Assembly: GCA_003220225.1 (NCBI GenBank)
Contig: QHRU01000144.1
Coordinates: 1-40,182, forward strand
DNA: 40,182 nucleotides
From: Candidatus Rokuibacteriota bacterium
GTDB lineage: Bacteria; Methylomirabilota; Methylomirabilia; Rokubacteriales; CSP1-6
Reading direction: 5' to 3'
Shown: positions 1 through 8,087 of the stretch, piece by piece
Layout: each line of letters begins with the position of its first letter
Position numbering within the stretch: position 1 is the first letter of the stretch
Position numbers and translations under genes: made by a program
Notes under the pieces: model-generated
The model's input: the letters and a program-made list of their open reading frames with translations, nothing else
Database searches by the model: none
Told to the model about the DNA's origin: nothing

Positions 1-186
1 GCCGGCGTCCTGGTGAGCCGGACGGTGCGACCCGGTGACCGGGCGTGGTTCGTTCGGGATGGTCGCGCGGATTCGGTGCTCGTCACGGCGCGTCGCGGCC
101 TTCGAGTCTCGATCGCCGTGCCCGGCATGGGCGCGGCAGAGACGATCAGCGTTCGTCGGACGCGGGTCTTCCTCGTTCCCGCTTAG
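1..186 (+). CDS. C-terminal end of an unidentified protein (partial)
   Basis: Frame 1 is open from the first base to a TAG at 184-186 and gives the last 61 residues of a protein that begins before the window. It contains GDRAWFVRDGRADSVLV and ends in VRRTRVFLVPA, with alternating beta-type hydrophobic residues. Codon third positions are mostly G or C, as in the neighbouring real genes. I do not recognise the family. It converges on the minus-strand gene ending at 310, and the hairpin cluster between them suits a shared terminator region. It could still be a chance open frame, because only the end is visible. Confidence 0.5.
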   Translation, partial: AGVLVSRTVRPGDRAWFVRDGRADSVLVTARRGLRVSIAVPGMGAAETISVRRTRVFLVPA

Positions 187-309
187 TCACCTGTCGGAGT
201 ATCGAGGGGCGCCCCGGCTTCGCCGGCGAGATGGAGGAGCGCCCGGGTTCACCCCGGGCGCTCCGAACGTTGGGGGGTTTGGGGGGCCATTTCGGGGCCC
301 CCCATTTTG
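187..309. terminator. Hairpin cluster between convergent genes
   Basis: This gap between two convergent genes holds several inverted repeats. A small CCGGCTTCGCCGG stem lies near 214-226. A perfect 12-bp stem (GGAGCGCCCGGG with its complement, 5-nt loop) spans 236-264. A GGGGGGCC/GGCCCCCC stem lies at 281-303 and is followed by ATTTT on the plus strand. There is no long T tract, so calling it a bidirectional terminator is inference from position and stem strength. The last stem belongs to a repeat found again at 11241. Confidence 0.5.
280..307. repeat. 28-bp palindromic repeat, copy 1
   Basis: These 28 bases recur exactly at 11241-11268. The unit forms an 8-bp GGGGGGCC/GGCCCCCC stem with a 7-nt loop (ATTTCGG) and ends in ATTT. 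In both places it sits just after the stop codon of a minus-strand gene. Nearby sequence of the form GGGGCGCCCCTCGAT, read on the minus strand, also resembles sequence near the second copy, so the repeat seems part of a larger intergenic element. Confidence 0.7.
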
Positions 310-1056
310 CTAGTCGTCGCGGCCGTTCTGCCCAACGCCCGAGGCGCCGTCGGCGACGCCGGTGCCCGCTCGGATGAACGGCCCGTTGATGAAGATGTTG
401 TCCACGACCGCGAGGCCGACGCCGTTCGGGTCCTGCGTCGAGGCGGTATCGGTGCCCTCGTCGTAGAGGAGCGTGATGCTCACGATCGCGCTGCCGGGAG
501 GAATGGGCGGAAACTGCTGAGCCGCGGCGAAGCGAGCCCGCGTCCATTCGACCGCATCCTGGGGCGCGGGCGTCTGGACGCCGTTGGCGCACCCGCCGAC
601 GAAGTGGGAGGTGTTCGGGCCCGTCGGCGGCGTGACCACGACGTTGAAGCGCGGCGCGCCGGCGCCGCAATGCCCGCCGTTACGAAAATCGAAGCCGAGC
701 GTGAACGTGGCGTCCACGCTCATCCCCCGCGCTCCGGTGATGCGTGCGCCGGCGGAGGAGCAGTCGGGGCTGGCGCCGTTCTTCGACAGCAGCAGGCCGT
801 CGTGCGGATCGTTGGCCGTGTCCGGGACGCCGTTGAACGCGGTGTCACCGCCGTTGTCCGGCAGACCCATGCCGCCGAGCCACGCCGACGTCACGATGTG
901 GCTTCCGAACGTGCCCGCGCCGCAGTCGTCGGCCTTGCCGATGAACACGAAGGGGACCGCCCGGAGCTGCTGGGCGGCGGCTCCCACGGGACTGAGCGCG
1001 CCCACCACGAGGACCATCGCGACGACGAGAATGCGGCCGACGTGACTGACCTTCAT
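310..1056 (-). CDS. Exported protein of unknown function
   Basis: The product has 248 residues. The start at 1056 is chosen because AAGGAGGG lies 6 bases upstream and the protein then opens with a clean Sec signal peptide: MKVSH, a hydrophobic stretch, then AAA before QQLRAVPFVF. The mature part is rich in Gly, Asn and Asp and has four cysteines (DDCGAG, PDCSSAG, GHCGAG, GGCANG) that could pair in the periplasm or outside. Beta-strand-like segments (FTLGFDF, AIVSITLLYDE) suggest an all-beta secreted domain. I do not recognise the family. It follows another exported protein after 23 bp, so the two are probably co-transcribed. Confidence 0.75.
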   Translation of the reverse strand: MKVSHVGRILVVAMVLVVGALSPVGAAAQQLRAVPFVFIGKADDCGAGTFGSHIVTSAWLGGMGLPDNGGDTAFNGVPDTANDPHDGLLLSKNGASPDCSSAGARITGARGMSVDATFTLGFDFRNGGHCGAGAPRFNVVVTPPTGPNTSHFVGGCANGVQTPAPQDAVEWTRARFAAAQQFPPIPPGSAIVSITLLYDEGTDTASTQDPNGVGLAVVDNIFINGPFIRAGTGVADGASGVGQNGRDD

Positions 1057-1079
1057 GTGTGCCCTCCTTGGCGTCCTGA

Positions 1080-1586
1080 TCAAGGTCTCTTCGCGGCCCG
1101 CCGGGCGCGCTCCTGGCGCTCCGCGTCGCGGGTCACCAGCTCGGCTTTCGTGACGGCAACGACCGTATCTTGCACCGTCCCGCCCACGAAGTCGAGATCG
1201 CTCGTGCGGCCCTTCCAGGTCACGTGGTCGCCCTTGTAGACGATCGTCGGCTTGCCGTACTGCTTCATCAGCGACTTGGCGAGCGTCTCGCGGAAGCGCG
1301 GGTGCGCGGTGATCTGCCAGGCCACCAGCATGTCGTTGCGGAAGTAGAAGAACACCGCGTTCGGCGTCACCTTGCCGAAGGTGACGTTGCCGGCGGCGCG
1401 ACAGCGTCGGGTGCCGAAGTCGACGGTGGGGTCGATGACGTCGCACGACTGGGTCGGAATGCGGAGACGCAGGGTGTCTTCGGATGCGCCCCACGGGACG
1501 TCGCGGAAGCCCTTCGGCTCGTCGGCGTGGGCGATGGCGGCCACGGCCAGAATGACCGCGTAGAGCGCGCTGGCGATGATCTTCAT
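1080..1586 (-). CDS. Small periplasmic protein of unknown function
   Basis: The product has 168 residues, starting at MKIIASALYAVILAVAA with cleavage likely after AHA. An ATG two codons earlier (1592) is equally possible. The mature N-terminus has GFRDVPWGASEDTLRLRIP, a pattern I associate with small exported proteins that begin 'FRxxPWGAS', usually of unknown role. Two cysteines (QSCDV, RRCRA) lie close together. The C-terminus is basic and helical (ERQERARRAAKRP). It precedes the exported protein ending at 310 in the same direction and may share its promoter. No function is claimed. Confidence 0.7.
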   Translation of the reverse strand: MKIIASALYAVILAVAAIAHADEPKGFRDVPWGASEDTLRLRIPTQSCDVIDPTVDFGTRRCRAAGNVTFGKVTPNAVFFYFRNDMLVAWQITAHPRFRETLAKSLMKQYGKPTIVYKGDHVTWKGRTSDLDFVGGTVQDTVVAVTKAELVTRDAERQERARRAAKRP

Positions 1587-1719
1587 CAGCATGCCGGCTG
1601 AGGAGGGCAACCCCCGCGCCAGATGGTGTTGCGTCTAGAATCGCGGAGTTACGCGCGAGACGCGAGCCTCACGATGTCACCTGGTGACGTCCCGGGTGCC
1701 CGCCTGACAAAGCGCCGGC

Positions 1720-3216
1720 TCACACGTCGCCGAGCCCGAACTCCTGCCAGCGCTCGCGCACGCGCGCCTCGTCCTCCGGCGCCGGCCGCACCGTCGGCGG
1801 GAAGCGCTCGCCGCCCCACTCGGCGCGGCGCTCGAACTTCCAGTTGCGCGTGGCGTCGAAGAGCACGCGGTTCCAGAGGCCGGTGCCGAGCTGCGCGACG
1901 TTGCGGTCCTCGAGCGGCGTGGACGGATCGATCGGCGAGCCGAAGCTTCCGGGGAAGATGACGATGCCGCCCTCGCCCGCGTTGACCCGATGCGCCACCG
2001 CCCAGTCGATCTGCTCGTACGACGACACGTCGATGTCGTCCTCGACCACCCACACGTGCTTGTAGCGGTACTGCGCGGCGGCGTTGCCCCAGAGCGCGGC
2101 GGCGATCTGCTTGGGCTGACCCTGATAATGCTTGGTGATCTTTACGCAGACGTTCACGCCGTTGGTGATCGGATGGACGTAGACGTCGCGGATGCCGGGA
2201 ATGCCCGCGCCGGTGAGGATGTTCCAGGCGATGGCGGCGCGCTGCACGGAGGACATCACGCTGTTCTCGCTGTACGAGCCCGGCAGCGTGCCCTCGAGGC
2301 AGCCCTGGAAGATCGGCTCGCGCCGGTGCGTGATGCAGGTGACCTTCATCGTCGGACGCGGCGTCGGCACGTCGGAGACGTAGCCGGTGAACTCGCCGAA
2401 CGGCCCCTCCGACTCGTAGGTGGCCGGATCGTCGGAGATGAAGCCCTCCAGCACGATCTCGGCGCCGGCCGGAACCTCGAGGTCCACCGTCTCGCACGGC
2501 ACCAGCTGGGCGGGCTCGCCGCGGTAGGCGCCCATGACGTCCCATTCGCAGACGCCGGTGGGGAGCGGCGAGCCGGCGAGGAAGGGCATGATCGGATCCC
2601 AGCCGATCACGCACGCCACGGGCATCGGCTGGCCCTTGCCGGCGTACTTCACGAAGTGCGCGCCCCAGTGCTGGCCACCCTTGATGAGCAGGAACGGCGT
2701 CGTGTTCTTCTTGCCGATCATGCCGCGGTAGATGCCGACGTTCATCACGTGCGTGTCGGGGTCGCGCGTGACGATGGCCGAGAACGTGTGGATGTAGCGC
2801 CCGCCCTCGCGGAAGTTCCACCTGGGGACGGGAAACTCGGTCTGGTCCACCGCGTCGCCACGAACGACGACCTCCTTCACGGGGCCCGTCGTCACCACGC
2901 GCGGCGGGATCGTCTCGCGGTTCTTCTTCATGACGTACTGGACCAGCTCGGCGTTGCCGACGTCCTTCGGAAACCCGAGCGCGAGCGCGAGCCGCCGCCG
3001 GTCGCCGAGGGCGTTGGTGAGGACCTTCGTGCAGCGCCCGCCGCGGTAGCCCTTGATGGTCTCGAAGAGCAGCGCGGGGCCCTTCTTTTCCAGGGCGCGG
3101 CGCGAGACGGCGCCGATCTCGCGGTCCCAGTCGACCTCGGCCCGGATGCGCCGCAGCTCGTTCTCCTTCTCGAGCAGCGCCAGCCATCCCCTGAGATCCA
3201 TGAAGCCCCTGGTCAT
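1720..3216 (-). CDS. UbiD-family prenylated-FMN decarboxylase
   Basis: The product has 498 residues, the usual size for this family. UbiD-type enzymes use prenylated FMN to decarboxylate, or carboxylate, aromatic and alpha,beta-unsaturated acids. The conserved active-site segment SEGPFGEFTGY carries the two acidic residues of the Glu-Arg-Glu network. Other family landmarks are TYESEGPFGE, VMSSVQRAAIAWNILT and the C-terminal IDWAVAHRVNAGEG. The start at 3216 is chosen for a GGAGG six bases upstream; an adjacent ATG lies at 3219. It is the last catabolic gene of the run, 25 bp after the LLM oxidoreductase. UbiX, which makes the cofactor, is not in the window. The substrate is unknown; ubiquinone synthesis is unlikely in this context. 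Confidence 0.9.
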   Translation of the reverse strand: MTRGFMDLRGWLALLEKENELRRIRAEVDWDREIGAVSRRALEKKGPALLFETIKGYRGGRCTKVLTNALGDRRRLALALGFPKDVGNAELVQYVMKKNRETIPPRVVTTGPVKEVVVRGDAVDQTEFPVPRWNFREGGRYIHTFSAIVTRDPDTHVMNVGIYRGMIGKKNTTPFLLIKGGQHWGAHFVKYAGKGQPMPVACVIGWDPIMPFLAGSPLPTGVCEWDVMGAYRGEPAQLVPCETVDLEVPAGAEIVLEGFISDDPATYESEGPFGEFTGYVSDVPTPRPTMKVTCITHRREPIFQGCLEGTLPGSYSENSVMSSVQRAAIAWNILTGAGIPGIRDVYVHPITNGVNVCVKITKHYQGQPKQIAAALWGNAAAQYRYKHVWVVEDDIDVSSYEQIDWAVAHRVNAGEGGIVIFPGSFGSPIDPSTPLEDRNVAQLGTGLWNRVLFDATRNWKFERRAEWGGERFPPTVRPAPEDEARVRERWQEFGLGDV

Positions 3217-3241
3217 CATCGGCCTCCGCCCACGGCCGGCA

Positions 3242-4249
3242 TCAGCGGCCTCCATAGGCCGGCACGACTTCGTTCAGGAAGCGCGCGAGCTGGCCGCGCT
3301 GGTCCCACGAGCTCAGGCGCAGCGCCATGTGGCCGAGCCCGGCGTCCGCATAGGCGCGCAACTGCCCCGCGCACGACTTCGGGTCGCCGGTGATGGTCCA
3401 CTGCTCGACGAATTTCGGAGTGAAGTTGGTCGAGTAATACGTGTCGAGGAATTTCTTGGTCTCCTCCAGCCCCGCCTGCCGGTCCTCGTTGACGTTGATG
3501 TTGTGGTAGAGGGCGCTGCCGAGCGCCGCCGGATCCCGGCCTTCCTCTTTCGCCATGGCGCGGATGCGCCCGAACTGCTCGGCGAACTCCGACGGGCTCA
3601 GCTTGTTGGTCATCCAGCCGTCGGCGTACTTCGCCACACGGCGGAACGAGCGCTCCACGATGGAGTCGGGCGCGCTGGCGCCCTGCTTCCACGTGAGCGC
3701 GGTGGGGTTGGAGGCGATCCAGATCGGCAGCGGCGTCTGCACGGGCTTGGGCTGGAGCGAGACGTTCTCGAATCGGTAGAAGGGGCTGGCGTGCGAGGCC
3801 TTGGTCTCGCCGAACAACTTGCGGAGGATGACGATGCCGTCTTCCAGCCGCCCGACACGGTCGGCCGAGGCGATGCCCATGACCGCATGCTCCGCCGCCT
3901 GCGCGGCGTTGGCGCTGTCGGGCCCGCCCAGGCAGACGGCCAGCCACGCGCGCCCTTCGCTGAGCACGTCGAGGCTCGCCCACTGCTGGGCGAAGAGAAC
4001 GGGATGGCGATGGACGAACGTCGCGAGGCACCCGACGCCCAGGCGCACGCGCCGCGTGACGGCGGCCAGCGCCGAGAGCAAGGCCACCGACTCCAGGCGC
4101 GGCTTGGCGAGCAGGCTGTCGCCGACCCAGACGGCGTCGAAGACGCCCGACGCCTCCGCCGTCGACGTCTGCTCGAGCAGGTCGCGCGCCTTGATCGCGC
4201 CCAGCACAACGGCGCGGTTGGCGAGAATCAGACCCAGCGTGTGCGCCAT
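3242..4249 (-). CDS. LLM class flavin-dependent oxidoreductase
   Basis: The product has 335 residues and is a luciferase-like TIM-barrel protein that would use FMN or F420. Family features are the N-terminal AEASGVFDAVWVGDSL, then TRRVRLGVGC, HPVLFAQQWASLDVLSEGR and the late segment TITGDPKSCAGQLRAYADAG, which matches the usual 'G(T/D)P' closing region. The start ATG at 4249 lies 2 bases after the crotonase stop; a GTG at 4333 would only add antisense-like sequence. Members oxidise or reduce varied carbon substrates, so the exact reaction cannot be read from sequence. Coupling to crotonase and UbiD genes points to one catabolic route. Confidence 0.88.
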   Translation of the reverse strand: MAHTLGLILANRAVVLGAIKARDLLEQTSTAEASGVFDAVWVGDSLLAKPRLESVALLSALAAVTRRVRLGVGCLATFVHRHPVLFAQQWASLDVLSEGRAWLAVCLGGPDSANAAQAAEHAVMGIASADRVGRLEDGIVILRKLFGETKASHASPFYRFENVSLQPKPVQTPLPIWIASNPTALTWKQGASAPDSIVERSFRRVAKYADGWMTNKLSPSEFAEQFGRIRAMAKEEGRDPAALGSALYHNINVNEDRQAGLEETKKFLDTYYSTNFTPKFVEQWTITGDPKSCAGQLRAYADAGLGHMALRLSSWDQRGQLARFLNEVVPAYGGR

Positions 4250-4251
4250 GG

Positions 4252-5019
4252 CTATCGCCCCCGGTATTTCGGCGGTCGTTTCTCGACGAAGGACCTCACG
4301 CCTTCCTCGTAGTCGTGCGTGCTGCGCAGCCACGCGTACGCCTTGCGCTCGAGCTCCAGCGCGGTGTCGAGCGGCGCGTCGGCGCCGCGGTTGAGCACCA
4401 TCTTGAGCGTGCGCAGGGCGAGCGGCGCGCGCTCGGCCAGCTCGCCGGTCAGCGAGTCCACCGCCTCGTCGAGCTTGTCGTCGGGCACCGCCCAGGTGAT
4501 GAGGCCCCAGGCCTCCGCGCGCTCGGCGGTGATGCGCTGGCCCGTCATCATGAACAATTTCGCGCGCGTCATGCCGATCAACCGCAGCGCGCGCTGGGTG
4601 CCGCCCGAGCCCGGGATCATGCCGAGCCGCACTTCGGGGAACGCAAACTCCGAGCGCAGTGTCGCGATCCGGAAGTCACACGCGACGGCCAGCTCGAGGC
4701 CGGCCCCCATCGTATACCCGTCGATGGCGGCCACCACCGGCTTGCGGAAGCGCTCGGCCGAGGTGAGCGTGTCGCCCCACGTCTCGAGGTCGGCCGGCGC
4801 CAGCGTGAGGAACTCGGCGACGTCGCCGCCCGCGCTGAAGGCCTTGCCGCCCGCGCCGCGCACGACGACCACGCGCACGGCGTCGTCGGCCTCGAGGCCC
4901 GCGAAGATCCCGGGGAACTCGTTGCGCATGGCCACCGTCATCGTGTTCATCTTCGGCTGTCGGTCGATCCACAGCGTGGCCACCGGCCCCTTGCGCTCCA
5001 CTCGGAGAAACTCGCTCAT
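4252..5019 (-). CDS. Enoyl-CoA hydratase/isomerase (crotonase) family protein
   Basis: The product has 255 residues and acts on acyl-CoA thioesters in the cytoplasm. The oxyanion hole is seen in KAFSAGGDVAEF and in GYTMGAGLELAVACDFRIA. One catalytic-type Glu is kept in FPEVRLGMIPGSGGTQR. The second Glu of classical hydratases, expected in the following helix (GMTRAKLFMMTG), appears to be Leu, so simple hydration is not certain. The ATG overlaps the TGA of the upstream acyl-CoA ligase (ATGA), which fixes the start and implies translational coupling. It may be a hydratase, isomerase or other crotonase-fold enzyme of the same pathway. Confidence 0.9.
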   Translation of the reverse strand: MSEFLRVERKGPVATLWIDRQPKMNTMTVAMRNEFPGIFAGLEADDAVRVVVVRGAGGKAFSAGGDVAEFLTLAPADLETWGDTLTSAERFRKPVVAAIDGYTMGAGLELAVACDFRIATLRSEFAFPEVRLGMIPGSGGTQRALRLIGMTRAKLFMMTGQRITAERAEAWGLITWAVPDDKLDEAVDSLTGELAERAPLALRTLKMVLNRGADAPLDTALELERKAYAWLRSTHDYEEGVRSFVEKRPPKYRGR

Positions 5020-6575
5020 TGATCGGCTCCCTGGGGCGACGGTGTGATCTCCGCGTACTGGCCGTCTCGCAACAGGCGTCTCAAGATCTTGCCGGAGGCG
5101 GTCTTGGGGATCTCGCGCACGAAGACGACGCGCCGCGGGCGCTTGAACGACGCGAGATCGGCGGCGCCCCGACAGAAGGCGTCGAGCGCCTCGAAGCTGA
5201 GGCCGGGCGCCCTGGGCACGACGAACGCCACCACCCGTGCGCCCCACCGGTCATCCGGCTCCCCGACCACCGCCACGTCACGCACCCCCGGGTGCCGCGC
5301 CAGCACCTCCTCGATCTCGACCGGGTGGACGTTCTCGCCGCCGCTGATGATCATGTCGTCGACGCGACCGGCCACGTACAGCTCGCCCTCCGCGTCGAGC
5401 CAGCCCATGTCCCCCGTGAAGTACCAGCCGTCGCGCAGCGCGCTCGCGTCGGCGTCCGGCCGGTTCCAGTAGCCGGCGAAGGCCTCGTCGGAGGCGAGGC
5501 TCGCGATGATCTCGCCCTTCTCGCCGGGCGCCACGACCTCGTCGGGTCCGACGCGGCGCTCGGCGGACGCCGCCACCACGCGGATCGTGCTGTGCAGGCC
5601 GGCGCGTCCGGCGCAGCCGGGCTTGGCGCCGACGTCGGGGCGCACGGTGAACGTGTAGATCTCGGTCGAGCCGTAGTGGTTGACGAAGACGTCCGGACGG
5701 AACGCGCGCACGCACGCCTCCGTGAGCGGCGCCAGCATCGGCGCGCCGGCGTAGGCGAGCTTGCGGACGGTCGACACGTCCGCCGCCGAGAGGCCGGGGG
5801 CGTGGACGAGGTCCCAGAAGAGCGTCGGGATCAGGTAGAGCGCGCTCAGTCGCTCGCGCGCGATGAGCGCCAGCGCCTGCGCGGCGCTCCATTCCGGCTG
5901 GCAGACGAAGCAACCGTCGATGGCGGCCATGCTCGTCAGCGAGTGGATGCCCATCGTGTGGTAGAGCGGCATCACGCCGAGCGTGCGCTCCTGCCACGTG
6001 TAGCCGCACTGCACCACGTGGGCGACGGCGCCCGCGTAGTGGTTGCGATGCGTGCGCGGCACGCCCTTCGGCCGGCCCGTCGTGCCCGACGTATAGAGGA
6101 TGAGCGAGAGATCGCGCGCGGTGACGGACGGCGGCGCTGCGGGCCGCGTCGCCGCCACCTCATCGAACGGGATGGCGCGGTGGGGACCGCCCTCGCCCAC
6201 CGCGACGAGACGCACGGCGGCGCCGTCGGCGGCCTCGCCCAGCGCGGCCGCCGTGGACGGCTCGCCGAGCGCCAGGCGCGCGCCGGAGTCTTGCAGCACG
6301 TAGCGCAGCTCGCCGGGCGCCAGGCGGAAGCTCACCGGCGTCGGCACGCCGCCCGATATCTGAAGGCCCCAGTAGGCCAGCACGTGCTCGAGCCGGTTGC
6401 GCAGCACGAGGAGCACGCGGTCGCCGCGGCCGACGCCGAGCCGGCGGAAGCCTTCGGCGAGCGCCCGGGCCCGCGCGGCCAGCTCGGCGTAGGTGAGCCG
6501 GCGGTCGCCGTCCACGACGGCGTCGGCGTACGGGCGCCGAAGGGCGGCGCACTCGAGGAGGGCGGCCAGCGTCAA
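5016..6575 (-). CDS. AMP-forming acyl-CoA ligase
   Basis: The product has 519 residues and is an ANL-superfamily enzyme that activates a carboxylic acid with ATP and CoA. The motifs run in order: LILYTSGTTGRPKGV (phosphate loop), NHYGSTE (A5), YFTGDMGWLD (A7), GRVDDMIISGGENVHP (hinge) and PKTASGKILRR with the late catalytic Lys. The start is a TTG at 6575 overlapping the stop of the oxidoreductase gene (TTGA). The open frame continues upstream in antisense-like sequence under that gene and should not be read as a fusion. Its ATGA overlap with the crotonase gene downstream supports one operon. The acid it activates is unknown. Confidence 0.92.
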   Translation of the reverse strand: MTLAALLECAALRRPYADAVVDGDRRLTYAELAARARALAEGFRRLGVGRGDRVLLVLRNRLEHVLAYWGLQISGGVPTPVSFRLAPGELRYVLQDSGARLALGEPSTAAALGEAADGAAVRLVAVGEGGPHRAIPFDEVAATRPAAPPSVTARDLSLILYTSGTTGRPKGVPRTHRNHYAGAVAHVVQCGYTWQERTLGVMPLYHTMGIHSLTSMAAIDGCFVCQPEWSAAQALALIARERLSALYLIPTLFWDLVHAPGLSAADVSTVRKLAYAGAPMLAPLTEACVRAFRPDVFVNHYGSTEIYTFTVRPDVGAKPGCAGRAGLHSTIRVVAASAERRVGPDEVVAPGEKGEIIASLASDEAFAGYWNRPDADASALRDGWYFTGDMGWLDAEGELYVAGRVDDMIISGGENVHPVEIEEVLARHPGVRDVAVVGEPDDRWGARVVAFVVPRAPGLSFEALDAFCRGAADLASFKRPRRVVFVREIPKTASGKILRRLLRDGQYAEITPSPQGADQ

Positions 6576-7600
6576 GGGACGAGGAGGACCTTTCCCTTGT
6601 TCTTCCGGTCGAGCACGTGCTGCACGGCCGCGCGCGCGTCCTCGAGCGGGAACGCACGGTCGATCACCGGCTTGAGCCGGCCCGCCGCGACGTAGTCGAG
6701 GATCGTGCGCAGCTCGACGATCGAGCCGAGGTTGGTGCCGAGGATTCTCAGATTCTTGGAATAGACGTGACGGAGGTCCAGCTTGCCCCAGTGAGTGTCG
6801 TGCGAGCCGATCGACACCAGGGTGCCGAGCCGGGTCAGCGCGTAGGACGAGCGCTCGAACGTCTCGCCGCCGATGTGCTCGACGACGACGTCGACCCCGC
6901 GCTTGCCCGTCCACCTCTTCGCCTCCTCGACGAAGTCCTGCGTGCGGTAGTTGACGACGCGCTCCGCCCCGAGCGACTTCGCGAAGTCGAGCTTGTCGTC
7001 GCTGCCGACCGTCGTCATCACGCGCGCGCCGATGAGCCGCGCGATCTGGATGGCCGCGCTGCCCACGCCGCTCCCCGCCGCCTGGACCAGCACGGTCTGG
7101 CCGGGCTCGAGGTGGGCCTGGGCGATCAGCGCGTGCCAGGAGGTCAGCATCGCCAGCGGCACGGCCGCCCCGCTCTCGAACGAGATCGATTCCGCGAGCG
7201 GCACGAGGTTGGCGGCGGGCGCCTTCACCAGCTCGGCGTAGCCGCCATCCTTGTGGGCGCCGAGGTAGCCGTAGCGCAGGCACACCGTGCGCTCGCCGCG
7301 CAGGCAGAACTCGCACGTGCCGCAGGAGAAGCCGGGGAACACGATCACGCGCTGGCGCGTCGCGAGGCCCTTCACGCCGGGCCCGAGCGTCTCGACGGTG
7401 CCCGTGACCTCGCAGCCGTTCACGTGCGGCAGCCCCTCGGGCGGCGGAAAGCGGCCGTCGAGCAGGAGCATGTCGACGTGGTTCAGCGCGCACGCCTTCA
7501 CGCGCACCACCACCTCGCCGGTGTCCGCGGCGGGGTCGCGATAGTCGCCGTAGATGATCTTGTCGCTGCCGCCGTGCTCCTTGAAGTAGGCCGCCCTCAC
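6572..7600 (-). CDS. MDR-family zinc-binding dehydrogenase/quinone reductase
   Basis: The product has 342 residues and is a medium-chain NAD(P)H oxidoreductase. The GroES-like half carries the structural zinc loop CGTCEFCLRGERTVC, and the Rossmann half has VLVQAAGSGVGSAAIQIA. The GTG start at 7600 has AGGAG six bases upstream. The next gene starts inside its stop codon. The 75-bp gap before it holds a weak extended -10-like TGGTACAAC near 7637, so a promoter could exist here, but this is a low-confidence reading. The likely role is reduction or oxidation of an enoyl- or ketoacyl-CoA or an alcohol made by the coupled enzymes. Confidence 0.9.
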   Translation of the reverse strand: MRAAYFKEHGGSDKIIYGDYRDPAADTGEVVVRVKACALNHVDMLLLDGRFPPPEGLPHVNGCEVTGTVETLGPGVKGLATRQRVIVFPGFSCGTCEFCLRGERTVCLRYGYLGAHKDGGYAELVKAPAANLVPLAESISFESGAAVPLAMLTSWHALIAQAHLEPGQTVLVQAAGSGVGSAAIQIARLIGARVMTTVGSDDKLDFAKSLGAERVVNYRTQDFVEEAKRWTGKRGVDVVVEHIGGETFERSSYALTRLGTLVSIGSHDTHWGKLDLRHVYSKNLRILGTNLGSIVELRTILDYVAAGRLKPVIDRAFPLEDARAAVQHVLDRKNKGKVLLVP

Positions 7601-7675
7601 TCCACGCTCCTGACAATCAGAGAAATCGAGGTCCTAGTTGTACCACGACGCTTCCGGCGATTGTCCGCGAACGGT

Positions 7676-7894
7676 CTACAGCGAGGCAAGAATCCTCGCC
7701 CGCCCCGCCGCCTCGAACTCGTGGCCGTAGAAGCGCAGGAACAGCGCGCGGCGCAGCGCGGCCGATGACGCGTGCGGGTCCTGCGCCAGCACCGAGGCGC
7801 GCACGAGGGCCCGCGCCGTGGCGCTCATCGAGCAACCCATCGTCAGGCGTTCTTCGGGAGAACGCGCGAGCAGCATCGCCCGGTACCGTCGCAT
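7676..7894 (-). CDS. Small conserved protein of unknown function
   Basis: The visible product has 72 residues: RYRAMLLARSPEERLTMG, then a helix, then ALRRALFLRFYGHEF and a helical end. I have a sense of a small helical family with 'ARSPEERLxMGCSM' and 'LRFYGxEF' signatures, often in clusters of uncharacterised genes. The start is uncertain: in-frame sequence upstream (DTPPEV before the ATG at 7894) looks like the family N-terminus but lacks a start codon within reach, perhaps because the upstream region has been deleted. It follows a remnant of another gene. No function is claimed. Confidence 0.55.
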   Translation of the reverse strand: MRRYRAMLLARSPEERLTMGCSMSATARALVRASVLAQDPHASSAALRRALFLRFYGHEFEAAGRARILASL

Positions 7895-7914
7895 AACCTC
7901 GGGCGGGGTGTCAG

Positions 7915-8087
7915 TCGCCGAGCGAACGCGCTTCGCTTCGCGATGGCGGCGGCCGCCGCATCCCGGTCGAGATAGAAGTCGCCGTCGTAGAGGGCACAGA
8001 ATCGATCCGCGTCAGCGGCGGATAGCTCCACGACGAGGATCCGGTAGCCGCCGAGCCCGAACGCCGCGCCCTTGCCGCCGTGCGTCC
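7915..8087 (-). pseudogene. Remnant resembling a nucleotidyltransferase-like protein
   Basis: Directly after the PaaK-like ligase stop, one frame reads ILVVELSAADADRFCALY and then GDFYLDRDAAAAAIAKRSAF. This looks like the middle of small nucleotidyltransferase-like proteins, where 'FYxDxxAxxxAxxxRxxFN' is common. No start codon is in frame after the ligase stop. The frame then runs into the neighbouring small gene without the expected 'FNLIH' continuation. I read this as a piece left by deletion on both sides. The resemblance is from memory of the pattern only. Confidence 0.35.

Noticed and set aside
35-377. Two plus-strand frames of about 100 codons at the window start
   Set aside because: They overlap the coding tail ending at 186 and the hairpin cluster, and their Arg-rich translations have no motif.
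5016-7616. An 866-codon frame suggesting an oxidoreductase-ligase fusion
   Set aside because: The N-terminal part is a shifted reading of the MDR oxidoreductase gene. The ligase begins at a TTG overlapping its stop codon.
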